A DNA stretch of 64,000 nucleotides from a virus: positions 1 to 64,000 of IMG/VR virus record IMGVR_UViG_3300027974_000020, one strand, 5' to 3'. The notes under the pieces were generated by a model. It was not told where the DNA came from and ran no database searches. It saw only the letters and a program-made list of their open reading frames with translations. The stretch's first letter is position 1; each line of letters opens with the position of its first letter. Shown in pieces: positions 36,992 through 46,650 of this stretch. The position numbers were made by a program, and so were the translations under genes.

Positions 36992-39900
36992 TATCTCATC
37001 CCTGCTGCAATGCTAATCTCATTAGAACCAAATGGATTCATTACCGGAGTTACTGTTCCAGATACCCCAGCACCACTCATTATTTGCCTCAGCCTATATA
37101 GCACATCTGTTCTGGCGGAAGAAGAATCAAACACTGGGTAACTTGGATTTGCTAAATTAGCTTCTTTTATCTGCTGTGGATAGTAACCCATTTGAGACAT
37201 TTCAAGACCCATTGATTGACCTATCTTGACTTTTACATGATCCATGTTTGTATTTGGATGCCAACCTTCCCAAGATAAGTCTGGTAGTTGGTGTCTTTGG
37301 AAGTACTCAGCTAAATCTGGCTTCTCTTCTACTGGCATGCCCCATGCAGCTTCGTAGATTCTTCTTTCTAATCTGCCAGCTGTTGAAAGAATTCTTTCTC
37401 TTTCTGGTGCTGGAGCATTTAACATTTCTACAAAGTGTTCTCTTTTTCTTTTTGGTATGGCAAGTTTTAACATATCGATTGGCATTCCATAAAGGTCTGC
37501 TCCATACATTGTTCTTTTTGCAGTTTGCCTATATTGATTTGCTGCAGCAGAATCTCCTGCCTGTTGTGCCATGGATGCTAATCTAGTATTTTTTGTGTAC
37601 GTTAATATATCTGAATATTCTTCAAGAGCAAGTTCTTTCTTTCTTTGCAGTGGCATATATCTTTGGCCAGTTAATTTTTGACTGAGCTGGGATATTGCAG
37701 ATACACCTCCACCAACTAATGTGCCCACAGCACTACCAAATAATTTTGCCTTTGGAGTTCTTCCAAAGAATGAACCAGTTACACCCAGGGCTGCTGCTGC
37801 CGTTAATGGATCTCTCTGAGTTGCCTTATTGAGCATTGGTTCAATAAAACTTTCAAATGGCCTTTGCCATTGTGGGAAAGTTGCTCCATAAACATTTCTT
37901 CTTTCCCAATCCTCAGTTGCTGTTCTCTTATTTAAAAATTTAGTATTAAACAAAGTATCTCGATGAGCAATATACTCTCCAAGTCTTTGCATTCTTCCTA
38001 TACTGCCGCCTACTGTGTTCTTTTGATCTGGATAAGGAGTAAAATCATATTTGCTTGTTGTTTCTTCTACTCTTCCTCTAATCTCTTGAACTTTTATTTT
38101 TTGATCAGGACTTAGAGCCATTTTGTCCATCATACTATTTAAAGATTTGAATTGCTGAGAATATGGAGCAACGTCGGCAAGGATTTTAAATTGATCAACT
38201 AATCCATACTTACCAGTTTCATCTGCTGATATTCTATTAAATCTTTCATATCCTCTTCCAGGAAGTCTTACTTCTCCTTCTTGGACTTTTGTAAATGGAT
38301 CTCCTGTTTGAAAGTTAATATAATATTCTGGACCAGGCATGAATGGATATTGCTTGCCCATCGTATTGGCGATTGGATTTATGTAATCTATTCCAGTTCT
38401 TTCTTTTGGAATAAATCTTCTTACGATTTCAGAAAATTCTATATTACCCAAAGCACCTTGTGCTGGAATTGGAACGTCACCTAAACCACCAAGGTTAAGG
38501 TCCCAGAATGCTCTTGATGTTCCATAACCCTTTGATGCTGATTGTAACATTGCTTTATTGGGCTCAAAATCACCTTGACCAAATCCAAATTTTTCTCTAA
38601 GACTTGCAAATCCAAATCCATAAATACCAGCCATTTCTTGAGCTCTATAGCCGAATTCTCCAGATAGATCAGATTCTATTGGCTGACCAGCTGAAGCAAC
38701 TCTTGGTGGCATTATTCCTCTTTGCTTTGGTGGGCCATAAGACATCTGCATCAGCGGTTGGTTTAATCCCGCTATGGAATTACGTGTCATGCCACGTGCA
38801 GTGTTTAGAGGATATTGTGCTGCTCCCCTTAAGTTCGCATTTGAACCACCAACCTGAGAAGAAACCATAGCCGAAGAATAAGATCCACCGGGACCACCAC
38901 CTGCACCTCTGGTTATCGGTATGACATTTGAACCACCTCCCATTCCAGCATTGTAAGCACTGGCGTCATATGCCCCATATTGACCAGCTGGCACATACTG
39001 ACCAAGACCCTGCATAACTTCTTGTTGATGCATTGCAACTTGTGGTTTAAGAACTCTGCCAACAGTCGCGTTGAGAACGGTATTTATAGGGCCAAAAGGA
39101 CCAGTAAAATATTCTCCAGTTATTGGGTATGGTCTATCTTCGTAATGTTTTCTTTCAAATCTATATGGATCTAATGGTCTTAGCGGAGAAATATCATTGT
39201 TAAATAAGAATTTTTCTGCTGGACTTCCATATGTATCAGAAGTAAATAGCGCACCACCTTGCAGTTTTCTATACCAAGATGGCCTATAGTATTGGATCTT
39301 TCCACCCTTAAATGGCGTATTGCCCAATGGCCAATATCTACCTTGCCTAATTGGGACTTCTCCATCTAGAAGTTGTTCCTTCTTTTCCTCTTTGGTCATA
39401 CCGCCAGGAGTTAGGCCAGCCGCTATTGCTTGAGTTTCAACTATTCCTCTAGCTACTTTTGTTGTTACAAATGGAGAATATGTTTTTTCTCCATAATTAT
39501 CTTCTGGTCCAAGTGCTCCACCCAACATTCTGTCTGCTGTAAAAGCTGCTGTTCCAGCGGCATATATTGGAAGAACTCGCTTGCCCACCATTCCTCTTGC
39601 ATATAGGTCTAATGGACCCTTGAACTTGGATACATCTAACTGCATTCCTAGTGTTCCAAAGTATCTATTCAAACGCTCTACACCCTGTGATATTGGTGTT
39701 GATGCCGTAGAATAAGAACTTGGATCAGAATATGTCGTTAAACCCAATGCACTCTTGATTGCGCCAAATGGATTCTTTTCAAATACCGTTCCAAAAGTCG
39801 GAACAAATGTAACCTTTTGGCCAGATCCTAATACGTCAGTTGAAAGTTCTCCAATTTTGTAAGGAGCAGTTCCAAATGCTTTTTTAAATGGTGGCAGGAA

Positions 39901-42900
39901 CGAAGAGAATGGCCTCTTTATGTTTGTACTTATAACAGATGCAGAACCAGATGTATATGGAGTAAAAAAACTCTTTACAGCTCCGCTTGCTTTGCCCGTT
40001 GCAAATTGTGCCAATTGACCTGCGGCACTTCTAGCATTGTCGAAAAGCTGAGCGTCTCTCTTATACGTTAAGAATGCACTGGTATTGAATAGTGTCGATA
40101 GTGCTGCGGCTTGAGCTTCAGCAAATTCTGATGCAGGTAATTGTGATTTAAGTTTTAATATTACATCTTGCATTGCGATGAACATGTCATCTTGTCTACC
40201 TCCCAATGCAGGATTACCAGTTAATGCAGCATTGGTTTGCGAAACAAATCTAAATATTTCATTTCGCATTTCGTCCATTTTTGTTGAAATGGTCGGAGAT
40301 CTTCCTGCAAGTTGCGAAGTTGCTAATAAATTACTTTCTCTTTGTAGTTTTCTTACGTTAGAAAAAGATTGTTCTATAACTCTTGGATCAATGCCCATTT
40401 GCCTTGCTTGGGCCTTTAGCATTGGGAGAGAGGCTTCTATTTCATCAGCAAAGTCAAACATTTCTTTTTGCGTAGTTAGATTTGCTGCACCCTTATTCAG
40501 TGGACCAAAAGTAAATAATGACTTATCAAAATCTTCTAGTTGCTTCATTACTTTTCTTGGAAGACCATATTGAAAGCTATTCTTTCTTAGGTCATTCATT
40601 GCAGTTAGTATTTGTCTTTCTTCAATACCGCTAACTGCTGCACCGGCTTCATCTATAAAGCTAACTCCACCACCACCAGAGTTCAATCTAATTTTTTTAG
40701 ATATACTATCTGTTTTAAGTGTTACTTCTTCACCGGTTAATAATTTTGATAATATTTTTGGATTATTTACGTCAACATTTCTTTTTTGAAATCTAGATAG
40801 AAGACCAAATATAGAGTTTGGTTGCTCAGAATCAACTGCCATTCTGCTTTTAAATTTAACAGCTCTTTGATTATTGCTAGAATTATTTAATACTCTATCT
40901 AAAAATCTAGAACCAGATTGACCAGTTACTTCATATGCCGCTTGACCAGAAAGACCAGCTGCATACCTGGCATGTCTTGTGAGCATCTCTGTACTGTTAG
41001 TTGGAAGTGGTCTATATGTTCCTCTTAATGTTTTTCCAAATGTTGCACCAGATTCTGAGTTAACGGAGAAGCTAGTAACTTTTCCTTTTGTGCCAAGGAA
41101 TCCACCAGTGCTATGCCATATATGGAAATCTGCCTTAGAAGATGCTAAGTCTCCAAATGGTTGCACCGATCTTCCAGGGCTATACTGAAGTGGACCTCTT
41201 CTAGCCATATCAGAAAAAGATCTAAATCCAAATAGATCAGCTGGATTTAATTTGATTATTGGTATATGAAATTCAGAAGCAAAGAAACTAGCTGTATTTG
41301 AAAATGTATTTTTAATCGTACTAAAATCAAGAATATTTCCTGATCTAGTTTTATATACTCCATCTAATCTATTGAGACCTATTGATTTTGAGACTGGATC
41401 ATTAATAGCCATTCTTCCAGCAAGGTCTGATATTACTCTTTTTTGCGAACTTGGTAGTCCTCTAAATCTATCTTGCTGTATTGCCTCATCTATGAGCAGT
41501 GGTTTAAGACCAAATATATTATAGTTTCCACCAAATAAACCAGAAGATATTTGTCTCTTCTCTAAAAGAAACGATCTTAACCCTACAAGATCATTTGGAT
41601 TAAAGCCTCTATTTGCTAATCCTCTTTTAATGATATCATCTGATACCATTCTTCCAGAATCATTTTTAAGTTTTATTCCAAGTACTTGTGCGGTTTTTCT
41701 TTGTAGAAACTGTTGTTTTGCCGAACTTAGTGGACCAACAAATTCATTATAAACAGCTTTTTGTGGCTTAAGAACTGTTCCAGCAATATCGACTAAATCA
41801 TTTCTTGAAAATGAGTTCCATTGACTGTTAATTTTGTTTCTCATTCCAAGTTGGAATTCTTTACTTAAGAATTGAGAATTTGTTTCATCAATAATTTCTT
41901 TTAAGAAATTTTGTGGACTTGTTCCTCCAGCAGCGGTGGTTAAAGATTGTTCAAAACTTTTCCCATGTTTAAGAGTTTTATATTTTTTAAGAACAATATC
42001 GTAATATTCACTTTCATCTGCAACAATTGTTGATCGACCTATTGAAATTACGTTAGTGGAATGAGAACCTCTTCCAGGAGTATTTACTCTTAATTGATTA
42101 ACAAAATCGTCTATTGCATCGTCGCCCATAACTCCTTTAGCTCTTAATCTCTGAGCAAGAAGGTCTTTATAAGCGGTTGTTTGTCCACCAGTATAGAATT
42201 CTGATCTTTGGAAATTCTTATCCCCTGGGCCACCAGCACCAAGTATGGATACCTGTCCAGCAAGGCGTGTTAATCTACTTGAATGCTGAGATTGAATTAT
42301 TTGTATTGACTTTTCAAAAGAATTCCTAGAAGCAGTGCCCACTGCCATCGATGCATCAGATATTATCTGATTGTATTTTATTGAACTCTGAAGGGCATCA
42401 TAAGCTTGCCCTGACATTTTGAATTCTTTATATCCAGATTTTATTGCACCGCTTAAACCTCTAAATGCAGGGATAGCATCAAAAGCTCCATATTGTACTG
42501 TTCTATTCGTTCCTGGAATTGTAGCTGGAGAATCAAGACCAAATGCAAAAGCTTTTACAGCTGCCATTGCCCTTTGTGCTGAACTTGAATTTTTTGCTCT
42601 AGCTGCATCAGCGGCAATTACTGGACCATGCCTAGCGTCATATAGAGACTGAACAAACCTCGGTTGTTCCTTAAACGCCTCAGCAGCTGCGTTAAATCCA
42701 CCACTTAACTGTGATGATTTCTTTAAAAATTTATTAGAGATAGATGCTGCGTCGTGACCAACTTCAGACAATACCTCAGATAGATCTACAATATTTCTAC
42801 TAAGAGCTTGCCTTCCTGGGCTCATACTTCTCAGTGAACCCATTGAGTTCTTGAAATTCATCAATGAACTTCTTGTTGCAGTTGAGCTACTTCCTAGTAT

Positions 42901-43614
42901 TTCAAATGGAAGAACAGTAGTTGCAAGGTTGGTTACCGAAGTCTTAACGAAATCGCTTACTACGTCTACTGGATTATACCAATTTACTTTTTTCTTGTCT
43001 TCATTATTGCCAAAAAGATTGTCTGTCAAACCTCTTTGTGTGACATACAAAGCTGGAAGTTCATATGGAAGTCTTCTTCCGGCTCTAACTAATCTCTTTT
43101 GTATTTCATCTTGCATCGTAAACAATGCAGGGGGTGCGTGAGTTGGGCCTCTTTGAGCTTGTCTTATTTCGTCTTTTGTAAGATTATAAAGTCTATTAGA
43201 TTCGCTGTTTACACCTTTATATCCAGTTGTTAATCCTTCTTCAGTTTCAAATACAAGCTTTGAGTATGGATCAACACCATCTTCGACAAATCTTTTAACA
43301 CCTTGCAGTTGATCAAGATGTCTTCTTATGTCTGTTATTGTTCTAACTGAAGAAGTGGCAAAGTCAGTTGTAGAATTCTGTAACTTTTGGGCTAACTTGA
43401 GTCCACCCTTTTTCATCATTGCAGACATGACGCCAGCAACGGCTATTGTTGCTCCTGTATGAGCAAAGAATCTCATGACCGGATGGCCATCTAGGGCCTT
43501 TGTTAGTTGACCACTGTTGGGAGAAACACCTTCGGTTTCTCCTTCATTGAATGATAGATCTCTGGACGTAACACCATAACCTAAGTTATGAATCGGTCCA
43601 CGATCTCTAATCAA
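36991..43614 (-). CDS. Tape-measure-like tail protein, 2207 aa
   Basis: The longest gene after the two tail chaperones, the canonical tape-measure position. Hydrophobic segments occur near residues 48-68 (ATIAVAGVMSAMM), about 1345 (YAAGTAAFTADRML) and about 1938-1975 (LFGSAVGTLVGGGVSAI). Such segments in tape-measure proteins insert into the host membrane. It is rich in Ser, Arg and Gln, and the region near residues 1540-1640 is Gly/Pro/Tyr-rich and probably disordered. It may set tail length alone or with the next protein. No peptidase or lysozyme motif was seen. About 30 CGG triplets on the strand are all out of frame. Confidence 0.75.
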   Translation of the reverse strand: MIRDRGPIHNLGYGVTSRDLSFNEGETEGVSPNSGQLTKALDGHPVMRFFAHTGATIAVAGVMSAMMKKGGLKLAQKLQNSTTDFATSSVRTITDIRRHLDQLQGVKRFVEDGVDPYSKLVFETEEGLTTGYKGVNSESNRLYNLTKDEIRQAQRGPTHAPPALFTMQDEIQKRLVRAGRRLPYELPALYVTQRGLTDNLFGNNEDKKKVNWYNPVDVVSDFVKTSVTNLATTVLPFEILGSSSTATRSSLMNFKNSMGSLRSMSPGRQALSRNIVDLSEVLSEVGHDAASISNKFLKKSSQLSGGFNAAAEAFKEQPRFVQSLYDARHGPVIAADAARAKNSSSAQRAMAAVKAFAFGLDSPATIPGTNRTVQYGAFDAIPAFRGLSGAIKSGYKEFKMSGQAYDALQSSIKYNQIISDASMAVGTASRNSFEKSIQIIQSQHSSRLTRLAGQVSILGAGGPGDKNFQRSEFYTGGQTTAYKDLLAQRLRAKGVMGDDAIDDFVNQLRVNTPGRGSHSTNVISIGRSTIVADESEYYDIVLKKYKTLKHGKSFEQSLTTAAGGTSPQNFLKEIIDETNSQFLSKEFQLGMRNKINSQWNSFSRNDLVDIAGTVLKPQKAVYNEFVGPLSSAKQQFLQRKTAQVLGIKLKNDSGRMVSDDIIKRGLANRGFNPNDLVGLRSFLLEKRQISSGLFGGNYNIFGLKPLLIDEAIQQDRFRGLPSSQKRVISDLAGRMAINDPVSKSIGLNRLDGVYKTRSGNILDFSTIKNTFSNTASFFASEFHIPIIKLNPADLFGFRSFSDMARRGPLQYSPGRSVQPFGDLASSKADFHIWHSTGGFLGTKGKVTSFSVNSESGATFGKTLRGTYRPLPTNSTEMLTRHARYAAGLSGQAAYEVTGQSGSRFLDRVLNNSSNNQRAVKFKSRMAVDSEQPNSIFGLLSRFQKRNVDVNNPKILSKLLTGEEVTLKTDSISKKIRLNSGGGGVSFIDEAGAAVSGIEERQILTAMNDLRKNSFQYGLPRKVMKQLEDFDKSLFTFGPLNKGAANLTTQKEMFDFADEIEASLPMLKAQARQMGIDPRVIEQSFSNVRKLQRESNLLATSQLAGRSPTISTKMDEMRNEIFRFVSQTNAALTGNPALGGRQDDMFIAMQDVILKLKSQLPASEFAEAQAAALSTLFNTSAFLTYKRDAQLFDNARSAAGQLAQFATGKASGAVKSFFTPYTSGSASVISTNIKRPFSSFLPPFKKAFGTAPYKIGELSTDVLGSGQKVTFVPTFGTVFEKNPFGAIKSALGLTTYSDPSSYSTASTPISQGVERLNRYFGTLGMQLDVSKFKGPLDLYARGMVGKRVLPIYAAGTAAFTADRMLGGALGPEDNYGEKTYSPFVTTKVARGIVETQAIAAGLTPGGMTKEEKKEQLLDGEVPIRQGRYWPLGNTPFKGGKIQYYRPSWYRKLQGGALFTSDTYGSPAEKFLFNNDISPLRPLDPYRFERKHYEDRPYPITGEYFTGPFGPINTVLNATVGRVLKPQVAMHQQEVMQGLGQYVPAGQYGAYDASAYNAGMGGGSNVIPITRGAGGGPGGSYSSAMVSSQVGGSNANLRGAAQYPLNTARGMTRNSIAGLNQPLMQMSYGPPKQRGIMPPRVASAGQPIESDLSGEFGYRAQEMAGIYGFGFASLREKFGFGQGDFEPNKAMLQSASKGYGTSRAFWDLNLGGLGDVPIPAQGALGNIEFSEIVRRFIPKERTGIDYINPIANTMGKQYPFMPGPEYYINFQTGDPFTKVQEGEVRLPGRGYERFNRISADETGKYGLVDQFKILADVAPYSQQFKSLNSMMDKMALSPDQKIKVQEIRGRVEETTSKYDFTPYPDQKNTVGGSIGRMQRLGEYIAHRDTLFNTKFLNKRTATEDWERRNVYGATFPQWQRPFESFIEPMLNKATQRDPLTAAAALGVTGSFFGRTPKAKLFGSAVGTLVGGGVSAISQLSQKLTGQRYMPLQRKKELALEEYSDILTYTKNTRLASMAQQAGDSAAANQYRQTAKRTMYGADLYGMPIDMLKLAIPKRKREHFVEMLNAPAPERERILSTAGRLERRIYEAAWGMPVEEKPDLAEYFQRHQLPDLSWEGWHPNTNMDHVKVKIGQSMGLEMSQMGYYPQQIKEANLANPSYPVFDSSSARTDVLYRLRQIMSGAGVSGTVTPVMNPFGSNEISIAAGMR

Positions 43615-43632
43615 TTTAATTCCCCTTGGTTA

Positions 43633-44262
43633 TTATTGCATACCCCAAAGCTTTTGGGCTATTGGGTCTTGGTAATCTGCTTCTCCTGTTTTCTTGGAAA
43701 GATTATGCCTTGCCGCTGACTGCTTTTGTTTTGCGGATTCTTCTTCCGGATCTATTAGCTGAAGAGTAATATTGGTTGATTCAATTCCATTTATATTTTG
43801 TTTTATTTCTATAATTTTCTCAGATAGGGCAACCATTTCTGCCAATTGAGAGAAAGTCATCTTATCTAAGTCCTCAGGAGAGTATGTAGTTATAGTAGCC
43901 AAAACAAAGGCTTTCATTAAGCTTCTTACTTCATTAGCTTTTTCTCTTTTAGATTCCAATATTTGCTTAGCTAAACCAGCGGAGAAGAATCCAGAAAAGT
44001 CCATTATCTCTTGAGCCAAAGAAGAGATTAATCCAGGCTGGATTGCATCTACAGAAAAGTTGTCAGGATATACAACGGCACAATTAATAATTAAATCTTC
44101 TGCGTCTAAAGAAGATGTTTCTTCAGAATTTTTATATTCAAGAATTTTGTCATATTCATCGAATGTTAATTCTCTAAAAATTACTTCTTGATTTTTTAGA
44201 TTAACACTGAATATAGAACCATGTTTCTTTTTAAGTTCATAAAGCTTTTCAGGTTCTATCAT
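43633..44262 (-). CDS. Tail assembly chaperone-like protein 2, 209 aa
   Basis: It contains VIFRELTFDEYDKI near residue 27, INCAVVYPDNF near 59 and an ISSLAQEIMDFSGFF segment. The upstream 171-residue protein carries the same three elements in the same order, so the two are paralogues. They sit immediately before the tape-measure gene, where tail assembly chaperones lie. Chaperones of this type bind the tape-measure protein until tube polymerisation. Many phages make the pair by -1 frameshifting; here they are separate genes, nine bases apart, with their own starts. Confidence 0.72.
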   Translation of the reverse strand: MIEPEKLYELKKKHGSIFSVNLKNQEVIFRELTFDEYDKILEYKNSEETSSLDAEDLIINCAVVYPDNFSVDAIQPGLISSLAQEIMDFSGFFSAGLAKQILESKREKANEVRSLMKAFVLATITTYSPEDLDKMTFSQLAEMVALSEKIIEIKQNINGIESTNITLQLIDPEEESAKQKQSAARHNLSKKTGEADYQDPIAQKLWGMQ

Positions 44263-44271
44263 GTTCTAAAA

Positions 44272-44787
44272 TTATAACTGTCTTACTTCCAAAGCGACGA
44301 ATCCGGAAGCCTCTAACACTTCTTGGGAAATCAAAGATGGAATACCAGCCATAATACCCTTCATCTCTATTTTGTCGTACTGTGGATAAAGAATACACAG
44401 TTCAGCAATTGCTTCTTCATTCCACATGTTAGCTTCAGCTGAAGTTAACTGACCAGCTTGAACAAGTTGTTCCATTTTTTTAACAAGGTTTTTATACTCA
44501 AGTCTATTGAGAACTCTCCACACAATATGCTTGTCAAAGGTAATTGATGTAACATACACTTCGCCAAATTGTTCTTTCCATGTTTTGATCATTCCGGCAT
44601 TAGGGCCACCGTCCCATATTTCCTGATCATCAGGAAGAGACTCAACACTTACTGGCTCTTCAACTACGAGTTCAGTGTCTACATTTTCTCCAGCTGGACC
44701 TTCAACTGTTACCTCTGTTACTTCATCGGCTCCAATTTGTTCTGCTAATTCTGCGTTGCCTTTGATAGTTACTTTTCTTCCTGTCAT
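44272..44787 (-). CDS. Tail assembly chaperone-like protein 1, 171 aa
   Basis: An acidic N-terminal about 65 residues, then HIVWRVLNRLEYKNLV, AELCILYPQYD and IPSLISQEVLEASGFV, which align in order with the 209-residue downstream protein. The start ATG at 44787 has a strong AAGGAG. A TATAAT-like element lies about 30 bases upstream. Role inferred: chaperone of the long tape-measure protein, from position and from paralogy with the next gene. Confidence 0.72.
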   Translation of the reverse strand: MTGRKVTIKGNAELAEQIGADEVTEVTVEGPAGENVDTELVVEEPVSVESLPDDQEIWDGGPNAGMIKTWKEQFGEVYVTSITFDKHIVWRVLNRLEYKNLVKKMEQLVQAGQLTSAEANMWNEEAIAELCILYPQYDKIEMKGIMAGIPSLISQEVLEASGFVALEVRQL

Positions 44788-44818
44788 TTTTTCTCCTTAG
44801 ATAAAAGAATCACGATAC

Positions 44819-44824
44819 ATTATA
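44819..44824 (-). promoter_or_regulatory. TATAAT-like -10 element before chaperone operon
   Basis: Minus-strand TATAAT (context GATGTATAATG) in the 77-base gap before the chaperone gene, in a very AT-rich spacer. No clear -35 is seen. AT-rich spacers make chance matches likely, so this is tentative. Confidence 0.35.
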
Positions 44825-44864
44825 CATCATATATTTTTATATTACAAATTTAAGTATTAATTAT

Positions 44865-45857
44865 CTACAAAAAGATATTTGGGTTTTCATTTCTTGAAGA
44901 AGAATTATAGTTTGTTGCGGTTTGTGTTGCAACCCCGTTCTGGAATAAAGAAACAGTAGGCTCATCTGAGCTATTGGTTGTTGTGGTATTTTTAATAAAA
45001 CCTAAATCAACTTCACTAAAATAATAATCTCTAGCCATAAACTGATAATTTTCTACCAATGGTGAACCGCCAGATGCATAGGCAGTTGTCATGCTCATTA
45101 GTTGAATCTCCTGTAATACTATTTTCATTGGGCTAGCTTGGTTATTGGTGTTTGGTTTAATCAATCTTTCATTGACATCAGAAATCATCATTCTGTCTAA
45201 ATTAGATTCTATAACTTTATCTTCTGCTTTTAAATAATCTTTTGCTGTTGTTGAAACTTCTTCAACTCCATAAAGTATAATAAAATTAAATGGTGGGTGA
45301 GCACTGAATATATTTTTATCTGAATCTACAACATTTTTAGAAAATGGATCGGTAGATATTCTATCTAACTGACTATATGCCCAATATTTTTGAATATTTT
45401 TTTCGTCTTGTAAGCTCCTTACTGAGGAGCTAGACGAACCATAATCTATATTTCTTAAAGTAGATTTAATTAAAGAATCATCTTTTCTTGGGTCTGGTTG
45501 CTGCGTTCTTGCCCTTGCAGCTTCTTCTATCAAATCTGTCATTCTTCTTGGGTATCTTGTATATATTGAAAATTCTCCAGTTATAATTCTTGTACCATAC
45601 ATCATGGCATCATAATTGTAAGACCAAAAACCATATAGTGGTTGCTTTTCTTGTCTTATATTGTAAGACAATGCAGCTATGTCTAGTTCGTATTCTTCAG
45701 AAAACAATCCGTCAATATAAACCTTAATGTCTTCTCCGCTAAAAAAGTAATCATAATAACTATTGAATGAATTTTTTTCTGTGGTGGGGCTACCCGACCA
45801 TATCAAGTCTAATTGATTAGACAGCGGATCAAATCTTTCGTTTCTATTACCGGCCAT
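44865..45857 (-). CDS. Tail tube-like protein, divergent paralogue, 330 aa
   Basis: It shares with the two tube genes upstream the layout of a short N-terminus, a GEDIKVYIDG start, ALSYNIRQEKQPLYG (compare SVTREKAPIYTMG and SIHRENTPIRTLG), IITGEFSIYTRYPRRM (compare IAGSLIFTVFDR), HPPFNFIILYG and a closing NYQFMARDYYF. It carries a longer insert and C-terminus than the other two. It is probably a tube terminator, hub-proximal ring or minor tube protein rather than the bulk tube subunit. Confidence 0.75.
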   Translation of the reverse strand: MAGNRNERFDPLSNQLDLIWSGSPTTEKNSFNSYYDYFFSGEDIKVYIDGLFSEEYELDIAALSYNIRQEKQPLYGFWSYNYDAMMYGTRIITGEFSIYTRYPRRMTDLIEEAARARTQQPDPRKDDSLIKSTLRNIDYGSSSSSVRSLQDEKNIQKYWAYSQLDRISTDPFSKNVVDSDKNIFSAHPPFNFIILYGVEEVSTTAKDYLKAEDKVIESNLDRMMISDVNERLIKPNTNNQASPMKIVLQEIQLMSMTTAYASGGSPLVENYQFMARDYYFSEVDLGFIKNTTTTNSSDEPTVSLFQNGVATQTATNYNSSSRNENPNIFL

Positions 45858-45866
45858 TTTTACCTA

Positions 45867-46574
45867 CTAAAGAGTGTAAATTTCATCTATAAAGTTTTGA
45901 TAAAGAGTAGTTACGCCTACCCCTTCAATGTTGTCCCCAAATATATTTCTATTTCTTTGAGCTGCTCTTTGAGCATCTTCGTCTGGCATCTTCATCATTT
46001 CTTTTTCATTAATCATCTTAGTCATTGGCTGAATGCCTCTAGCCATAAACGTATATGTTTGTTCAGTCATTATATCATCAATCGACATGGTTTGACCTTC
46101 GTCGACTATGGTCACTCCATATATTTTCATCTTTGAAGCATTGCCGTATTCATTAAAAAAAGTAAATACAATATCAAATGGTGGAAGCATGTCTGCTAAT
46201 GGTGAAAAAAAACCGTTAGTTCTGGACAGATAATCTTCATACTCTTTAATTTTATACCAAGTGTATTCATTAAATACAGTAAATATTAATGATCCAGCTA
46301 TAGTTCTAGATCCCTTAACAAAGCCTCTCACATTTGAGTGACCCAATGTTCTTATTGGAGTATTCTCTCTATGGATTGAATAGGATACAGTTTGCAGATC
46401 ACCTATTTCGAGATAGTCTCCAGCTGTATTGGCGGTTCCCATCGGAGGCAAAATCATTGTGGCGACAATGTCTGCTCCAGCGTATGATACATTATTTAAT
46501 GCATCATTTATATTAAACGATCCATCCTTTGGATTGACAGAAGAAATGGTATACGTTTTACTGGCTTGTGCCAT
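45867..46574 (-). CDS. Tail tube protein paralogue, 235 aa
   Basis: It aligns along its length with the 230-residue tube protein: GADIVATM, SYSIHRENTPIRTLGHSN, SRTIAGSLIFTVFNEY, PPFDIVFTFFNEYGNASKMKIYGV, and a C-terminal MSIDDIMTEQTYTFMARG. These match the T4 gp19-like tube fold of antiparallel beta strands. A 32-base hairpin lies just upstream in the intergenic space. Two near-equal tube paralogues suggest one is the main tube and the other a specialised ring. Confidence 0.82.
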   Translation of the reverse strand: MAQASKTYTISSVNPKDGSFNINDALNNVSYAGADIVATMILPPMGTANTAGDYLEIGDLQTVSYSIHRENTPIRTLGHSNVRGFVKGSRTIAGSLIFTVFNEYTWYKIKEYEDYLSRTNGFFSPLADMLPPFDIVFTFFNEYGNASKMKIYGVTIVDEGQTMSIDDIMTEQTYTFMARGIQPMTKMINEKEMMKMPDEDAQRAAQRNRNIFGDNIEGVGVTTLYQNFIDEIYTL

Positions 46575-46593
46575 TTTATCTCCTAAATAGAAC

Positions 46594-46625
46594 AGTGCAT
46601 GAAGGGAGTCTTCCCCTCATGCACT
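46594..46625. other. Hairpin between tube genes
   Basis: An inverted repeat with arms AGTGCATGA and TCATGCACT closed by GGGA/TCCC around a four-base loop, with one internal A-C mismatch. No U-run follows on either strand, so it is not a classical terminator. It may be an RNA processing or stability element setting the relative amounts of the two tube mRNAs. Confidence 0.6.
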
Positions 46626-46650
46626 ACTCAGAATTATTATTAAGATCTAG

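Noticed and set aside
44262-44290. Programmed -1 frameshift between the tail chaperones
   Set aside because: No slippery heptamer was seen; the two ORFs are in the same frame, separated by TAA and TAG, and the second has its own ATG.
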